The translations under genes and the position numbers were made by a program. Positions 1-7,286 of a stretch of DNA of 39,924 nt are shown piece after piece. Source of the stretch: Limnoglobus sp. (GTDB taxonomy: Bacteria > Planctomycetota > Planctomycetia > Gemmatales > Gemmataceae); the NCBI GenBank assembly GCA_025353985.1, contig JANXNT010000696.1, forward strand, positions 1-39,924, written 5' to 3'. The notes under the pieces are model-generated. The model was not told where the DNA came from, did no database searches, and worked only from the letters and a program-made list of their open reading frames with translations. Within the stretch, counting starts at the first letter, position 1, and each line of letters begins with the position of its first letter.

Positions 1-47
1 GTAAGCGTGTCCGTGGTACCCACAGAGGCTTCCACGGACACGCTTAC
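1..47. repeat. Perfect 16-bp inverted repeat (hairpin)
   Basis: Positions 1-16 and 32-47 are exact reverse complements separated by a 15-nt loop. The left arm starts at the window edge, so the stem may be longer. There is no T-tract after it, so it is not a convincing intrinsic terminator on the + strand. It could be a terminator read on the other strand, a REP-type element or a protein-binding palindrome. The pairing is directly visible; the role is not known. Confidence 0.7.
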
Positions 48-359
48 GCCGTGCCGCTCGCCAGTTTTTCGAGGATGAACATTGTCAAAGCGTGTACCCG
101 GATCACAAATGGCGCAACTTCAAAAGCGCTAGCGAAAGAGGACATTCCAACGGCTGAGATCGCGGGTCGTGGTGAATCTTCGAAACACGATGGTTCGTAC
201 GCCCTGCATGAAGGTTTTGCGTCGCGTCTCGAAGACTCGCCACGACTCCCTTGCTAGCGCTTCGGGCTAACAAAGCGCATCCAATCACCCTGCGTTGGTT
301 GCGCTGGTTTTTGCTATCCTCTCGCGGAGCGAGAGGGCTACTTCGCTGAGGCTCCCAAC
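48..359. other. Gene-free stretch with small repeat elements
   Basis: No convincing gene is seen here. Short open frames on both strands lack a ribosome-binding site and plausible protein composition. The stretch contains an imperfect repeat unit flanked by a 10-bp inverted repeat (124-133 and 253-262) and a 7-bp-stem hairpin (318-324 with 330-336, loop CGGAG) about 24 bp before the first gene. A GAGG at about 349-352 lies 7-8 nt before the ATG at 360 and is the likely ribosome-binding site. Confidence 0.5.
124..262. repeat. Intergenic element bounded by 10-bp inverted repeat
   Basis: AAGCGCTAGC at 124-133 is matched by its exact reverse complement at 253-262, enclosing about 120 bp that encode nothing recognisable. 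Short non-coding repeats rich in GCTAGCG cores are common between planctomycete genes, so this may be one such element. That link is from general familiarity, not from a comparison made here. Confidence 0.35.
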
Positions 360-1097
360 ATGGCCGTACTTGCTTTCGATGTGTGGGTTCATGCCGCGAA
401 CACGGTCTATAAAGGCGTGCCGTTCGGGGCCGTTACCGATTGGGCGCAGCAAGGTCGCCTCGCTGCCGACGATAAAGTTCGCCCCGCCGGTACCAACGAA
501 CCGTGGGTGCGCGCCGCCGATCACGACATCATCGGCGACTACCTATTCGTGAAGTCGACGACGGCCAAACCCGCGATTCCCGTCAAGGCACACGAAGCCC
601 TTGAGCCAGTCGAGATGGATGTCGGCTGGCGCAAATCGCGCGAAGACGACGACGATGATGTCGACATGATCCCGCTCATCGATATCAGCCTCGTCTTGCT
701 GATTTTCTTCATGATGACGGCGGCGGTTTCTGCGTTGTCGCCCGTGGCGGTGCCGGAGATGAAGAACATCGCCGACCTGAAAACCGGTGGCGACGCGTTC
801 ACGGTCACAATCGACAAAAATCCTTTGGGCGAAGTGATTTACTCGGTGCGCATCGGGGATCGCGCTCCGGAGAAAATCGATGCCGAACTGCCGACGTTGG
901 CGGCGGCGTTGATCCGGCTCGATGCGAAACTCGCCGAAGTTCGTGCGGAAGGTAACGCGCCGCCGGAGGTGCGAATCGCTTGCCACAAGGAACTGCCGAG
1001 CGAACGCGTCCACGAACTATCCAAGGAACTGCAACGGCGAAAAGACGAGAAAAAGATCTCGCAGTTCGGTGCCGAAGTCAACGAGAAAAACACATGA
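360..1097 (+). CDS. ExbD/TolR-like protein with N-terminal GYF-like domain
   Basis: A 245-residue protein with two parts. Residues 1-60 resemble the small GYF_2-type domain often fused to planctomycete membrane proteins (aromatic start, central G..P.G.V..W pattern). After an acidic linker, one membrane segment at about 102-125 carries PLIDI, the conserved Asp-bearing start of ExbD/TolR proteins, followed by a periplasmic domain. ExbD/TolR proteins use the proton-motive force, with an ExbB/MotA-type partner, to energise outer-membrane transport or other envelope work. The stop overlaps the next ExbD-like gene by 4 bp (ATGA), so the two are translationally coupled and probably work together. 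No exbB-like gene lies in the window; it could be upstream of position 1. The substrate is unknown. Confidence 0.85.
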   Translation: MAVLAFDVWVHAANTVYKGVPFGAVTDWAQQGRLAADDKVRPAGTNEPWVRAADHDIIGDYLFVKSTTAKPAIPVKAHEALEPVEMDVGWRKSREDDDDDVDMIPLIDISLVLLIFFMMTAAVSALSPVAVPEMKNIADLKTGGDAFTVTIDKNPLGEVIYSVRIGDRAPEKIDAELPTLAAALIRLDAKLAEVRAEGNAPPEVRIACHKELPSERVHELSKELQRRKDEKKISQFGAEVNEKNT

Positions 1098-1723
1098 GTA
1101 CTGCATGGTCGATCCGGTTCGAAGGGTCGGATTCGGTCGCGACGGTGGCGACGCCGAACGCCGTTCTCGAAGGACTGCGCGATGGCGAATGGGAGCCTTC
1201 GGATGAAGTCCGAGGCCCTACGGACAGCGATTGGCTTGCAATCGAAGATCACCCCGCTTTCTCAGAAGCGGTCGCGGAGATGGCACCGCCGCCCGTCGAA
1301 AAACCCGACGATACCAAACTCGACATGAACCCGCTGATCGACGTCGCGCTCGTGTTGCTGATCTTCTTCATTCTCACGACGTCGTACTCCGCACTTCGCC
1401 GCACGATCGAGCTGCCGAACGAACCCGATGAAAGCAAAGGGGCGACGAAAAAGGTCACACCGCAAGATGTCGAAGCGCAAGTGTTCCGCGTCGAGGCGTG
1501 GATGGCGGACGACCGGCCACGGGTGCGAATTAACGACAAGCTCGTCGAGTTGGAAGATATCGAACGGGAAATGAAAGAGATCGTGAAATCGACCGGCCGC
1601 CGCGAGATGATGCTCGAAGTCGATGGCCGGGTACCGTGGGGAATCGAGGCCCAACTGCACGACGCAGCCAAGGCCGCCGACGTGAAACAGATCTACCGAA
1701 AGCCGAAGAAAACCAGCGGCTGA
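1094..1723 (+). CDS. Second ExbD/TolR-like protein with GYF-like N-terminus
   Basis: A 209-residue protein beginning at the ATG that overlaps the upstream stop codon. A longer in-frame reading exists upstream, but the coupled ATG gives a protein laid out like its neighbour. The N-terminal 60 residues form a short aromatic GYF-like module ending near SDWLAIEDHP. A single transmembrane helix at about 78-100 begins MNPLIDVALVLLIFF, keeping the ExbD Asp, and is followed by a soluble domain. The two proteins are paralogues and probably form a hetero-oligomeric ExbD/TolR pair. The gene stops 4 bp before a convergent gene, leaving little room for a terminator. Family call is firm; the transported cargo cannot be told. 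Confidence 0.85.
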   Translation: MSTAWSIRFEGSDSVATVATPNAVLEGLRDGEWEPSDEVRGPTDSDWLAIEDHPAFSEAVAEMAPPPVEKPDDTKLDMNPLIDVALVLLIFFILTTSYSALRRTIELPNEPDESKGATKKVTPQDVEAQVFRVEAWMADDRPRVRINDKLVELEDIEREMKEIVKSTGRREMMLEVDGRVPWGIEAQLHDAAKAADVKQIYRKPKKTSG

Positions 1724-1727
1724 GCGA

Positions 1728-2738
1728 TCACCGCAGAATCTGATCGGTGACGATCAAGTCGTACTTGCCGCCCTTCATGATGACCTTGAAGGTGGTCTGC
1801 TTGATTTTTTCCGCATCCTTGCCCTTGTAACTTCTTTCGAGTCCCGCGAGCTTGTCTTCAAATTCGCGCGGGAAGTACGCGATGAACATGACCGGCTTAA
1901 AATCGAGTTGGAGCGTCTCGCCGACGACTTCGACCGAACGCGGGCGGCCATCTTCGAAGCGGATCATTTCGGCCGCCATCTGGTTCAGTTCCGCATCGGT
2001 CGCCACGACGAGCGGCTTCGGTGACGACGGGTTTTTGAAGATGTAAAACTTCTTGCCATCGTGGCTCGGGACCAACAAGATCGCCTTCAGCCCCGCCATC
2101 TGAGCGATGTAGTCGACGCCGTTATTCGTGTCGAATTTGATCAGCCAACGCATTCCTCGCTGGCTCTTGGAGTCTGCGCCCGTACCACCCGGGCCGGTGC
2201 CGTTCCCCGTGTTTCCTCCGGTCGTGCCCGAGCCGGTGCCAGCTTTCGCACCGTAAAGTTTGTCACGCAGTGTCTTGTCGAGCGTCGCCAGCACCGCCGC
2301 TGCGCCTTCGGAAATTTCGACATCGCCACCGCCATCGACTTGGATTCGCTCGCGAAATTCTTCCTTGACCGCGTTAATTTCGGCTTGTTTATCCGCACGA
2401 TTCGCATCGGACGGTTGCGGCGACTGGCCGAGCGCGAGGTCTTGCGAACCGCCGCTGCCTTCGCTGCCATTGCCCGCATCGTCGTCGCCGAAGGCGATCA
2501 CGGGTACGGGGTGCTTGTCGCGGGTGGAGAACAATTGCTGAAAATAAAACGCTCCGAGCACGGCAACGGCCAGCATCAGGATCGATATCGCGATGCCGAT
2601 TGGCATCTCAAGCCGCTTGTTGTAGCGCTCCCAGAATGGCTGTTCGAGGATGCCATCGGGATCGAGGTCGCGGAACCCCGCATTCTCGATGGGATCGATT
2701 TTCAGTTCATCGTCGTGTACTGCCGGTCGCGTGGCCAT
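1728..2738 (-). CDS. Single-span membrane protein of unknown function
   Basis: A 336-residue protein. The start at 2738 (MATRPAV) is preferred over an upstream in-frame ATG at 2825 because GGAG lies 7 nt before it. The first 46 residues are acidic and predicted cytoplasmic, residues 47-68 form one hydrophobic helix, and a long low-complexity Gly/Ser/Thr-rich linker follows. The C-terminal part, from about residue 200, is a compact mixed alpha/beta region ending in VTDQILR. I do not recognise the family. The topology, short N-terminus plus one helix plus a large outer domain, resembles TolA/TonB- or ExbD-associated components, and the gene is convergent with the ExbD pair, so an envelope role is plausible but only inferred. 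Confidence 0.7.
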   Translation of the reverse strand: MATRPAVHDDELKIDPIENAGFRDLDPDGILEQPFWERYNKRLEMPIGIAISILMLAVAVLGAFYFQQLFSTRDKHPVPVIAFGDDDAGNGSEGSGGSQDLALGQSPQPSDANRADKQAEINAVKEEFRERIQVDGGGDVEISEGAAAVLATLDKTLRDKLYGAKAGTGSGTTGGNTGNGTGPGGTGADSKSQRGMRWLIKFDTNNGVDYIAQMAGLKAILLVPSHDGKKFYIFKNPSSPKPLVVATDAELNQMAAEMIRFEDGRPRSVEVVGETLQLDFKPVMFIAYFPREFEDKLAGLERSYKGKDAEKIKQTTFKVIMKGGKYDLIVTDQILR

Positions 2739-2828
2739 GATCGACTCCGATTCTTTCGAGGGTGGTTTCGATGACAGAACGCGAAGTGCAATATGCATGT
2801 TGGCACAAATCCAGCGGTACCGCAAGGG

Positions 2829-3617
2829 TTAAAACTCGCCCGTGTCGCGCTTGGACCAATACGGCAAGAACAGCCCGCCATCGACGTGGAGGATTTCGCC
2901 AGTGATATAATCCGATGCCGGTTCCGCGAGGAACAGAATCGCGCGTGCGACTTCTTCGGATGTCGCCAGTCGGCCCCACGGCAACGACTTAGCTGCTTTT
3001 TGGATCATCTCTTCGGTGAAGAACTTGCGTTCGCCGGGCGTATCGGTCCAGCCGGGGTAACAAATGTTGACGCGGATTTTCTCTTGAAGCAGTTCGCACG
3101 CGGCGGTGCGGGCCATCTGATCGATCGCGGCTTTGGCCATGTTGTACGCCATCGCATTTGGGAACGCGATCTGCGCGTGTGGCGAACTGACGATCACGAC
3201 CGCACCGCCCTGCCCTTGCTTGACCATCTGGTTGCACGTCGCCCGCAAACAGTAGTAAGCCCCGAACATCGAGACTTCGATCGTGCGGCGAAAACCGGCG
3301 AGGTCTGCCGTCAGGAACGGCTCGCGATCGCTGTACACCGCCGACGAGATGAAGATGTCGATTCGCCCGAACTGTTTCACCGTTTCCGCGATCATCGCAT
3401 CGACGGCAGCAGGGTCGGAAACATCGGTTTTCGACGCCATCGCTTTGCGACCCATCGCGAGAATTTCCTCGACCGCTTCCATCGCATTCTGCTCGGCCGA
3501 ATAGTAGTTTAGCACGACATCGGCACCGGCTTTCGCTAGCGCCACCGACGTCGCCCGACCGATCCCCGACGACGCCCCCGTCACCACCGCCACCTTGCCC
3601 ACCAAAGATTGAGACAT
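2829..3617 (-). CDS. SDR-family NAD(P)-dependent oxidoreductase
   Basis: A 262-residue classical short-chain dehydrogenase/reductase. The start at 3617 (MSQSLVGK) is supported by AGGAG 7 nt upstream; an ATG 10 codons earlier has no such site. The Rossmann dinucleotide motif TGASSGIG lies at residues 13-20, the catalytic Ser is in the VIVSSP strand, and the active-site Tyr and Lys are in YNMAK. The C-terminal DGG near the end is typical of the 3-oxoacyl-ACP reductase and glucose-1-dehydrogenase-like branch. It should reduce or oxidise a carbonyl/alcohol using NAD(P)(H) in the cytoplasm. The substrate cannot be assigned from sequence, and neighbouring genes give no pathway clue. Confidence 0.92.
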   Translation of the reverse strand: MSQSLVGKVAVVTGASSGIGRATSVALAKAGADVVLNYYSAEQNAMEAVEEILAMGRKAMASKTDVSDPAAVDAMIAETVKQFGRIDIFISSAVYSDREPFLTADLAGFRRTIEVSMFGAYYCLRATCNQMVKQGQGGAVVIVSSPHAQIAFPNAMAYNMAKAAIDQMARTAACELLQEKIRVNICYPGWTDTPGERKFFTEEMIQKAAKSLPWGRLATSEEVARAILFLAEPASDYITGEILHVDGGLFLPYWSKRDTGEF

Positions 3618-3702
3618 GTCCGCTCCTACACGCAACCGCGAATTCATCCGAAACCCGTAGATATTGTCTTACGAACAGTTGCTCTGATAGATGCGAAAAA
3701 GA

Positions 3703-4113
3703 TCAATCGTCTTTTGCTGATTTCGGTTTTGCGAGGCCCGCTTTCTCCATGAGCGACTGTGCAAAGACGTCTTCCGTGGCGTGGGCGGCTTCTTCTGCGA
3801 CAATTTGGGCCGAGGCGGAGAGTTGGTATTCGATCTTGAACTGATGGCTCGAAATGCCGATGAGATCGCCCGGTTTGATGAGCCGCTGCGCGACTCGCTC
3901 CCCGTTCACTTTCGTGCCGTTCTGGCTCCGCATATCGCGAACGTACCAAACGCCCGCTTTGAATGTGAACTCGCAATGCATACTCGAAACGTTGGCGAAT
4001 TCGAGGCAAATGTCGTTCGACTTGCGTCGGCCGACTGTCATCACATCCCGAATCAGCGGGATCGCATCGCCACCGCCAACGGGAACGAGTTCGCCATGTA
4101 TGGGATTGGACAT
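3703..4113 (-). CDS. FHA-domain protein
   Basis: A 136-residue protein that is mostly one forkhead-associated domain. Hallmarks are the GRR of the first phosphopeptide loop at about 28-30, the SSMHCEF segment with conserved Ser and His, and the NGT turn near residue 66. FHA domains bind phosphothreonine peptides, so this is likely a cytoplasmic reader or adaptor in Ser/Thr kinase signalling, which planctomycetes use heavily. The last 35 residues are Ala/Glu-rich with no domain seen. No kinase gene is adjacent. It lies upstream of, and in the same direction as, the SDR gene with an 85-bp gap, so co-transcription is possible but not shown. Confidence 0.9.
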   Translation of the reverse strand: MSNPIHGELVPVGGGDAIPLIRDVMTVGRRKSNDICLEFANVSSMHCEFTFKAGVWYVRDMRSQNGTKVNGERVAQRLIKPGDLIGISSHQFKIEYQLSASAQIVAEEAAHATEDVFAQSLMEKAGLAKPKSAKDD

Positions 4114-4168
4114 TATGTGTCTCGCAGCTACGAGGAAGAAGATTTTAGAGCGATCATCGAATTGACAC

Positions 4169-4174
4169 AGTATA
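4169..4174 (-). promoter_or_regulatory. Candidate -10 box for the FHA gene
   Basis: Read on the minus strand this is TATACT, about 55 nt before the FHA start codon. No clear -35 box is visible at the usual spacing, so this is only a candidate from the -10 match in a locally AT-richer patch. Confidence 0.25.
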
Positions 4175-4210
4175 CCGCAACACGTGCGTCGTTTTCGACG
4201 GGAGAACGAT

Positions 4211-4265
4211 AAAAAAACCGATCCGCCGCACAGAAGAGCGTTAGCCCTTCACGGCGACGGATCGG
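4211..4265 (-). terminator. Strong intrinsic terminator
   Basis: On the minus strand the stem CCGATCCG(T)CGCCG pairs with CGGCGGATCGG (4252-4265 with 4218-4228), followed at once by seven T residues (4211-4217). It begins about 28 bp past the stop of the small secreted-protein gene that ends at 4293 and fits rho-independent termination of that transcript. Confidence 0.85.
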
Positions 4266-4292
4266 CGAATCAATATCATTGTCGCGAGCTGT

Positions 4293-4595
4293 TTAGCGGC
4301 CGCCACCTGGGAAGTACGGGTTCATTGCGGGGCCGGATGGCGGGGCGTAGTACGCACCCATCAACGGGGCGGGCGTCTGGAAGTGGCCGTTGTACGGCCA
4401 GTACAGGTACCACGGGGCGGCTTGGAACGCGGGCAGCGGGTTCTTCCCGAACAGCTTCGCGAACGGGCCTTGTGGGTGAGTCGTCGGTGCGGCCGACTGT
4501 GCACAGCCTGGGCCGGAACAACCGCCCGCACGAACATCGACCGCGGTAACAGCCACCATCGCAATGGCGACTAGCGAATAGAAAAATGTCTTCAT
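4293..4595 (-). CDS. Small secreted Gly/Pro/Tyr-rich protein
   Basis: A 100-residue protein. The start at 4595 (MKTFFYSLVA) is preferred because GAGGG lies just upstream and it opens with a clean Sec signal peptide (Lys, hydrophobic core, Ala-x-Ala-like end near residue 23). The mature chain has a short Cys-containing segment (GGCSGPGC) and then aromatic and proline-rich sequence ending in PGGGR. No enzymatic domain is seen. The composition matches the small exported structural or surface proteins that planctomycetes encode in numbers; the actual role is unknown. It shares its style (Cys-Gly start, GPY/YW tract) with the next gene upstream and may be a distant paralogue. Confidence 0.7.
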   Translation of the reverse strand: MKTFFYSLVAIAMVAVTAVDVRAGGCSGPGCAQSAAPTTHPQGPFAKLFGKNPLPAFQAAPWYLYWPYNGHFQTPAPLMGAYYAPPSGPAMNPYFPGGGR

Positions 4596-4793
4596 AATCC
4601 CTCTCGGCAGTTTCGATCCTTGAAACGTTGGCACACTCCCTGCGAGCGCACCGAGAATTCGACTTCAACAACATGCCCGACGATCGTCGTTCGCGTCGGC
4701 TTTCGGACCCGGTAAGGATCCGTTTTCTGTGGCTGGCGTACGGGTAATCCCCACGTCGCGCTCGATCCGATTCACCGATTCAAATTGCCTGCG

Positions 4794-5339
4794 TTACTTC
4801 ACCCGTCCGGTCAGTACGCCCGTCGCACCGGTATTCTCAGTTGGCATAACCATCGGCGCGGGTTGCAACACTGGCGCGGGTGCAATCGTCTCGGTAGCTG
4901 GTGCCACCGTGGCGCTGACGACTTCGCTCGAACCGCAACCGCCGGGGCTGCTGCACGCACTGGATTTATGGCGATGGGCGAGCGGATGCACACGATGGAA
5001 GACGTTGCCGAGCGTCGTCAGGGCGTATCGGCCCCAACCCGCTCGCGAACCGCAAGTGGAACATCCACTGCCACCGCAATGGCCATCAGCACAGTTGTTT
5101 TGCGGTGGGTTATAGCGGAGGTCGGACGTCCACGGTCCGTACGGCTCGAACGGGTAGTAGCCGTAGTACGGGCCGTAATTGAACAGCGGGCCGTGCTGGT
5201 GAATCTTGCTGAACAAGCCCATACAAGAACCGCCGCAACCCAGATTCGGGAACGGGCATTGGGGTTGGGCCTGCGCTTGGCTCGAAATGGCGAACAAGAG
5301 GGGGATCGCGAGCAAACTCGCGACGGTCGGCATCTTCAT
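4794..5339 (-). CDS. Secreted Cys/Gly/Tyr-rich protein
   Basis: A 181-residue protein. The ATG at 5339 is chosen over the one at 5348 because AAGGA lies 8 nt before it. A signal peptide covers about residues 1-25 and ends near AQAQ. The mature part has a Cys/Gly stretch, a Tyr/Pro/Gly tract (about 52-70) and a cluster of Cys residues (about 80-100) in CxxC-like spacing, which suggests disulfides or metal binding. The C-terminal third is Ala/Pro/Thr-rich. It is probably exported and surface- or wall-associated. No function is recognisable. It resembles the downstream secreted protein in layout and lies in the same direction 198 bp away. Confidence 0.7.
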   Translation of the reverse strand: MKMPTVASLLAIPLLFAISSQAQAQPQCPFPNLGCGGSCMGLFSKIHQHGPLFNYGPYYGYYPFEPYGPWTSDLRYNPPQNNCADGHCGGSGCSTCGSRAGWGRYALTTLGNVFHRVHPLAHRHKSSACSSPGGCGSSEVVSATVAPATETIAPAPVLQPAPMVMPTENTGATGVLTGRVK

Positions 5340-5553
5340 CGGATCCATCCTTTGTGCGTGGCATCTGGACCGTACGCAGACCGGCTACCGGCCGTCCTTG
5401 GTCAGATTGGCATAAATATCCCCGATGAACCGCTTGTGGGCAACAATATCGAAGTGCAAAACCGCGAGTTGTTCGAAAGCGAACAGGCACTTAACGGGCA
5501 ATCGTTTCGGAATGCAACATCCAGCGCAATCGCCGGATCGTTACAAACGGAAA

Positions 5554-6120
5554 TTACTCGAACAACCGCGACACCAGCACCGCGAAGCCGGGCAGTACGT
5601 CGCCACCGGTCAGTTCCTGCCGGGCATTGGCGAACGTCGGCTCGTCGTTGGGCTGGTAGATGGTGACGGTCCGGTAGTGCGGATCGATCACCCAAACGAG
5701 CCGCACCCCTGATGTAAGATACGTGTTGATCTTTTCGTGCAAGTCTTCCAGCACTGTGCTCGGCGAAGTGATTTCCACAATCAGTGTCGGCAGGCCGTGA
5801 ATGATCGTGTGCGCGTCGGTTTGCGCCACCATGACATCGGCCGAAACGTACGCCACATCGACACCGAACCCCGTCGTTTCATCATCTGCACGAAGTTGCA
5901 CCGACGCTTCGCCGCAGACGACGTTACCCCATGGTCGCGGTTGTGCGTACCGCCAATTGTTCAAAAACGTCGACGCATTCGCCATCGAAACCGAATGATA
6001 ACGATTTCGTCGCGTCATGTCTTCCTCCCGCAATTCACCATCGATGAGCCAACGCCGCTTGCCATCGTCTGGCATCGCTAGCAGGTCGGTCATCGTCATC
6101 GGTTGTGTCAGCGTCGTCAT
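5554..6120 (-). CDS. Uma2-family (DUF820) putative nuclease
   Basis: A 188-residue protein of the Uma2 family, which has a PD-(D/E)XK nuclease fold and is greatly expanded in planctomycetes and cyanobacteria. The family signs are an N-terminal MTxxDLLAMPDDG-type helix, the VDVAYV strand carrying the first acidic residue (about 108-113), and the core IVEITSPST strand with the Glu, followed by a conserved Lys/Tyr helix and the DP..RTVTIY strand. The biological role of these proteins is not established. The gene stands alone with upstream and downstream gaps over 130 bp. An alternative start 7 codons downstream would leave the domain intact. Confidence 0.88.
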   Translation of the reverse strand: MTTLTQPMTMTDLLAMPDDGKRRWLIDGELREEDMTRRNRYHSVSMANASTFLNNWRYAQPRPWGNVVCGEASVQLRADDETTGFGVDVAYVSADVMVAQTDAHTIIHGLPTLIVEITSPSTVLEDLHEKINTYLTSGVRLVWVIDPHYRTVTIYQPNDEPTFANARQELTGGDVLPGFAVLVSRLFE

Positions 6121-6256
6121 GTGCGTTCCCCGAAGTTACCTTGTGTGAGATTGTACAGTATTCCCCGTTTCGCCGCGATGCGTTGTTTTCGCAGCGTAGC
6201 AACGAATCGAGGCAATCTACTGGCCGTTCAATTCCTCTTTCTGTTCTTTAATAGTG

Positions 6257-7234
6257 ATGCTCGTACTCCCACCGTTTACTGTCATTGCCCCTGAAGCCGA
6301 ACATACGCTTGCGAAAGTGTTGCGTTCGCGGTTGCACGTTCACCAACCGTCGTGGAGCGATGTGAAGGCGCTCATAGAAAATCGCCGCGTGAAAATCGGC
6401 GATACGGTGTGTGCGGATGCCGCACGGCGAGTGCGCGAAGGCGAGATTATCGAACTGTTGATTCGGCCGGCCAGTGCGTCGCGGAACGCGGTTGCCGATA
6501 CGCTGGTAATTCGTCATCTCGACGATCATGTGGTCGTTGTCGAGAAGCCATCGGGAATCAGTAGCGTTCGCCATCCGGCCGAACTCGAATGGTCCGAGCG
6601 ACGCCGTGAGCTCGACCCGACGCTGTACGATCTCGCACATGCGGCCATCGCGAAGCGCCTCAACCGCTCGCTGAAAACACTACCACCGCTGCGGATCGTG
6701 CATCGTTTGGACAAGGAAACGAGCGGTTTGCTAGTGTTTGCGCGCACGGTGTTGGCGGAGCGCGTCCTCGGTATGCAGTTCCGCAAACATACGGTCGTTC
6801 GCCGGTATCTGGCGATTGTGCCAGGCACACTAGTAGCCCGGACGATACGTTCGTACCTGACGCGGGATCGGGGCGATGGCCGCCGTGGTAGTACGCGGAG
6901 TGCCGATTCCACGGGCAAAGAAGCGATCACGCACATCGAAGTGCAAACGCGGTTGCCGAAGCACACGATCTTGACGTGCCGACTGGAAACGGGGCGAACG
7001 CACCAGATTCGCATCCACCTTTCAGAAGCGGGGCACCCCGTGTGCGGCGAAAAAGTTTACATCAAGAACATGAACGGCACCACCGTACTCAATCCCGACG
7101 GCGCACCGCGACTCGCACTTCACGCCACCGAACTCGGCTTCGTGCACCCCGTTTCGGAAGTGATAATGCACTGGGAAATGCCACTCCCCGCAGACCTTAC
7201 GCGCTTCGTTGCGAAACTGCAACACGGCCAATAG
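6257..7234 (+). CDS. RluA-family 23S rRNA/tRNA pseudouridine synthase
   Basis: A protein of about 325 residues with an N-terminal S4 RNA-binding segment (about 15-60) and an RluA-type catalytic domain. The signature RIVHRLDKETSGLLVFA at about 148-164 contains the catalytic Asp. Downstream the RTHQIRIHL motif near residue 250 is the usual C-terminal family block. It isomerises uridine to pseudouridine in structured RNA; the exact site cannot be predicted. The ATG at 6257 is used here. A GTG at 6254 is in frame directly before it, and neither has a clear Shine-Dalgarno. This is the last gene with chromosomal-style base composition before the GC-rich island. Confidence 0.92.
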   Translation: MLVLPPFTVIAPEAEHTLAKVLRSRLHVHQPSWSDVKALIENRRVKIGDTVCADAARRVREGEIIELLIRPASASRNAVADTLVIRHLDDHVVVVEKPSGISSVRHPAELEWSERRRELDPTLYDLAHAAIAKRLNRSLKTLPPLRIVHRLDKETSGLLVFARTVLAERVLGMQFRKHTVVRRYLAIVPGTLVARTIRSYLTRDRGDGRRGSTRSADSTGKEAITHIEVQTRLPKHTILTCRLETGRTHQIRIHLSEAGHPVCGEKVYIKNMNGTTVLNPDGAPRLALHATELGFVHPVSEVIMHWEMPLPADLTRFVAKLQHGQ

Positions 7235-7265
7235 TGGCCTCGCAGAATCGACTGTTGAAGCGCAA

Positions 7266-7286
7266 CCCCAGTTTTAAGCTGCGGGG
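7266..7286. terminator. Candidate bidirectional terminator hairpin
   Basis: CCCCAG at 7266-7271 can pair with CTG-GGGG at 7279-7286 with one bulged C around an AT-rich loop (TTTTAAG). It lies between two convergent genes (stops at 7234 and 7287). There is no long T-run, so strength is doubtful. It also marks the composition change between chromosome and island. Confidence 0.35.

Noticed and set aside
51..288. Short genes on both strands at the left edge
   Set aside because: No ribosome-binding sites, the frames overlap each other in opposite directions, and the stretch carries repeat-like sequence.
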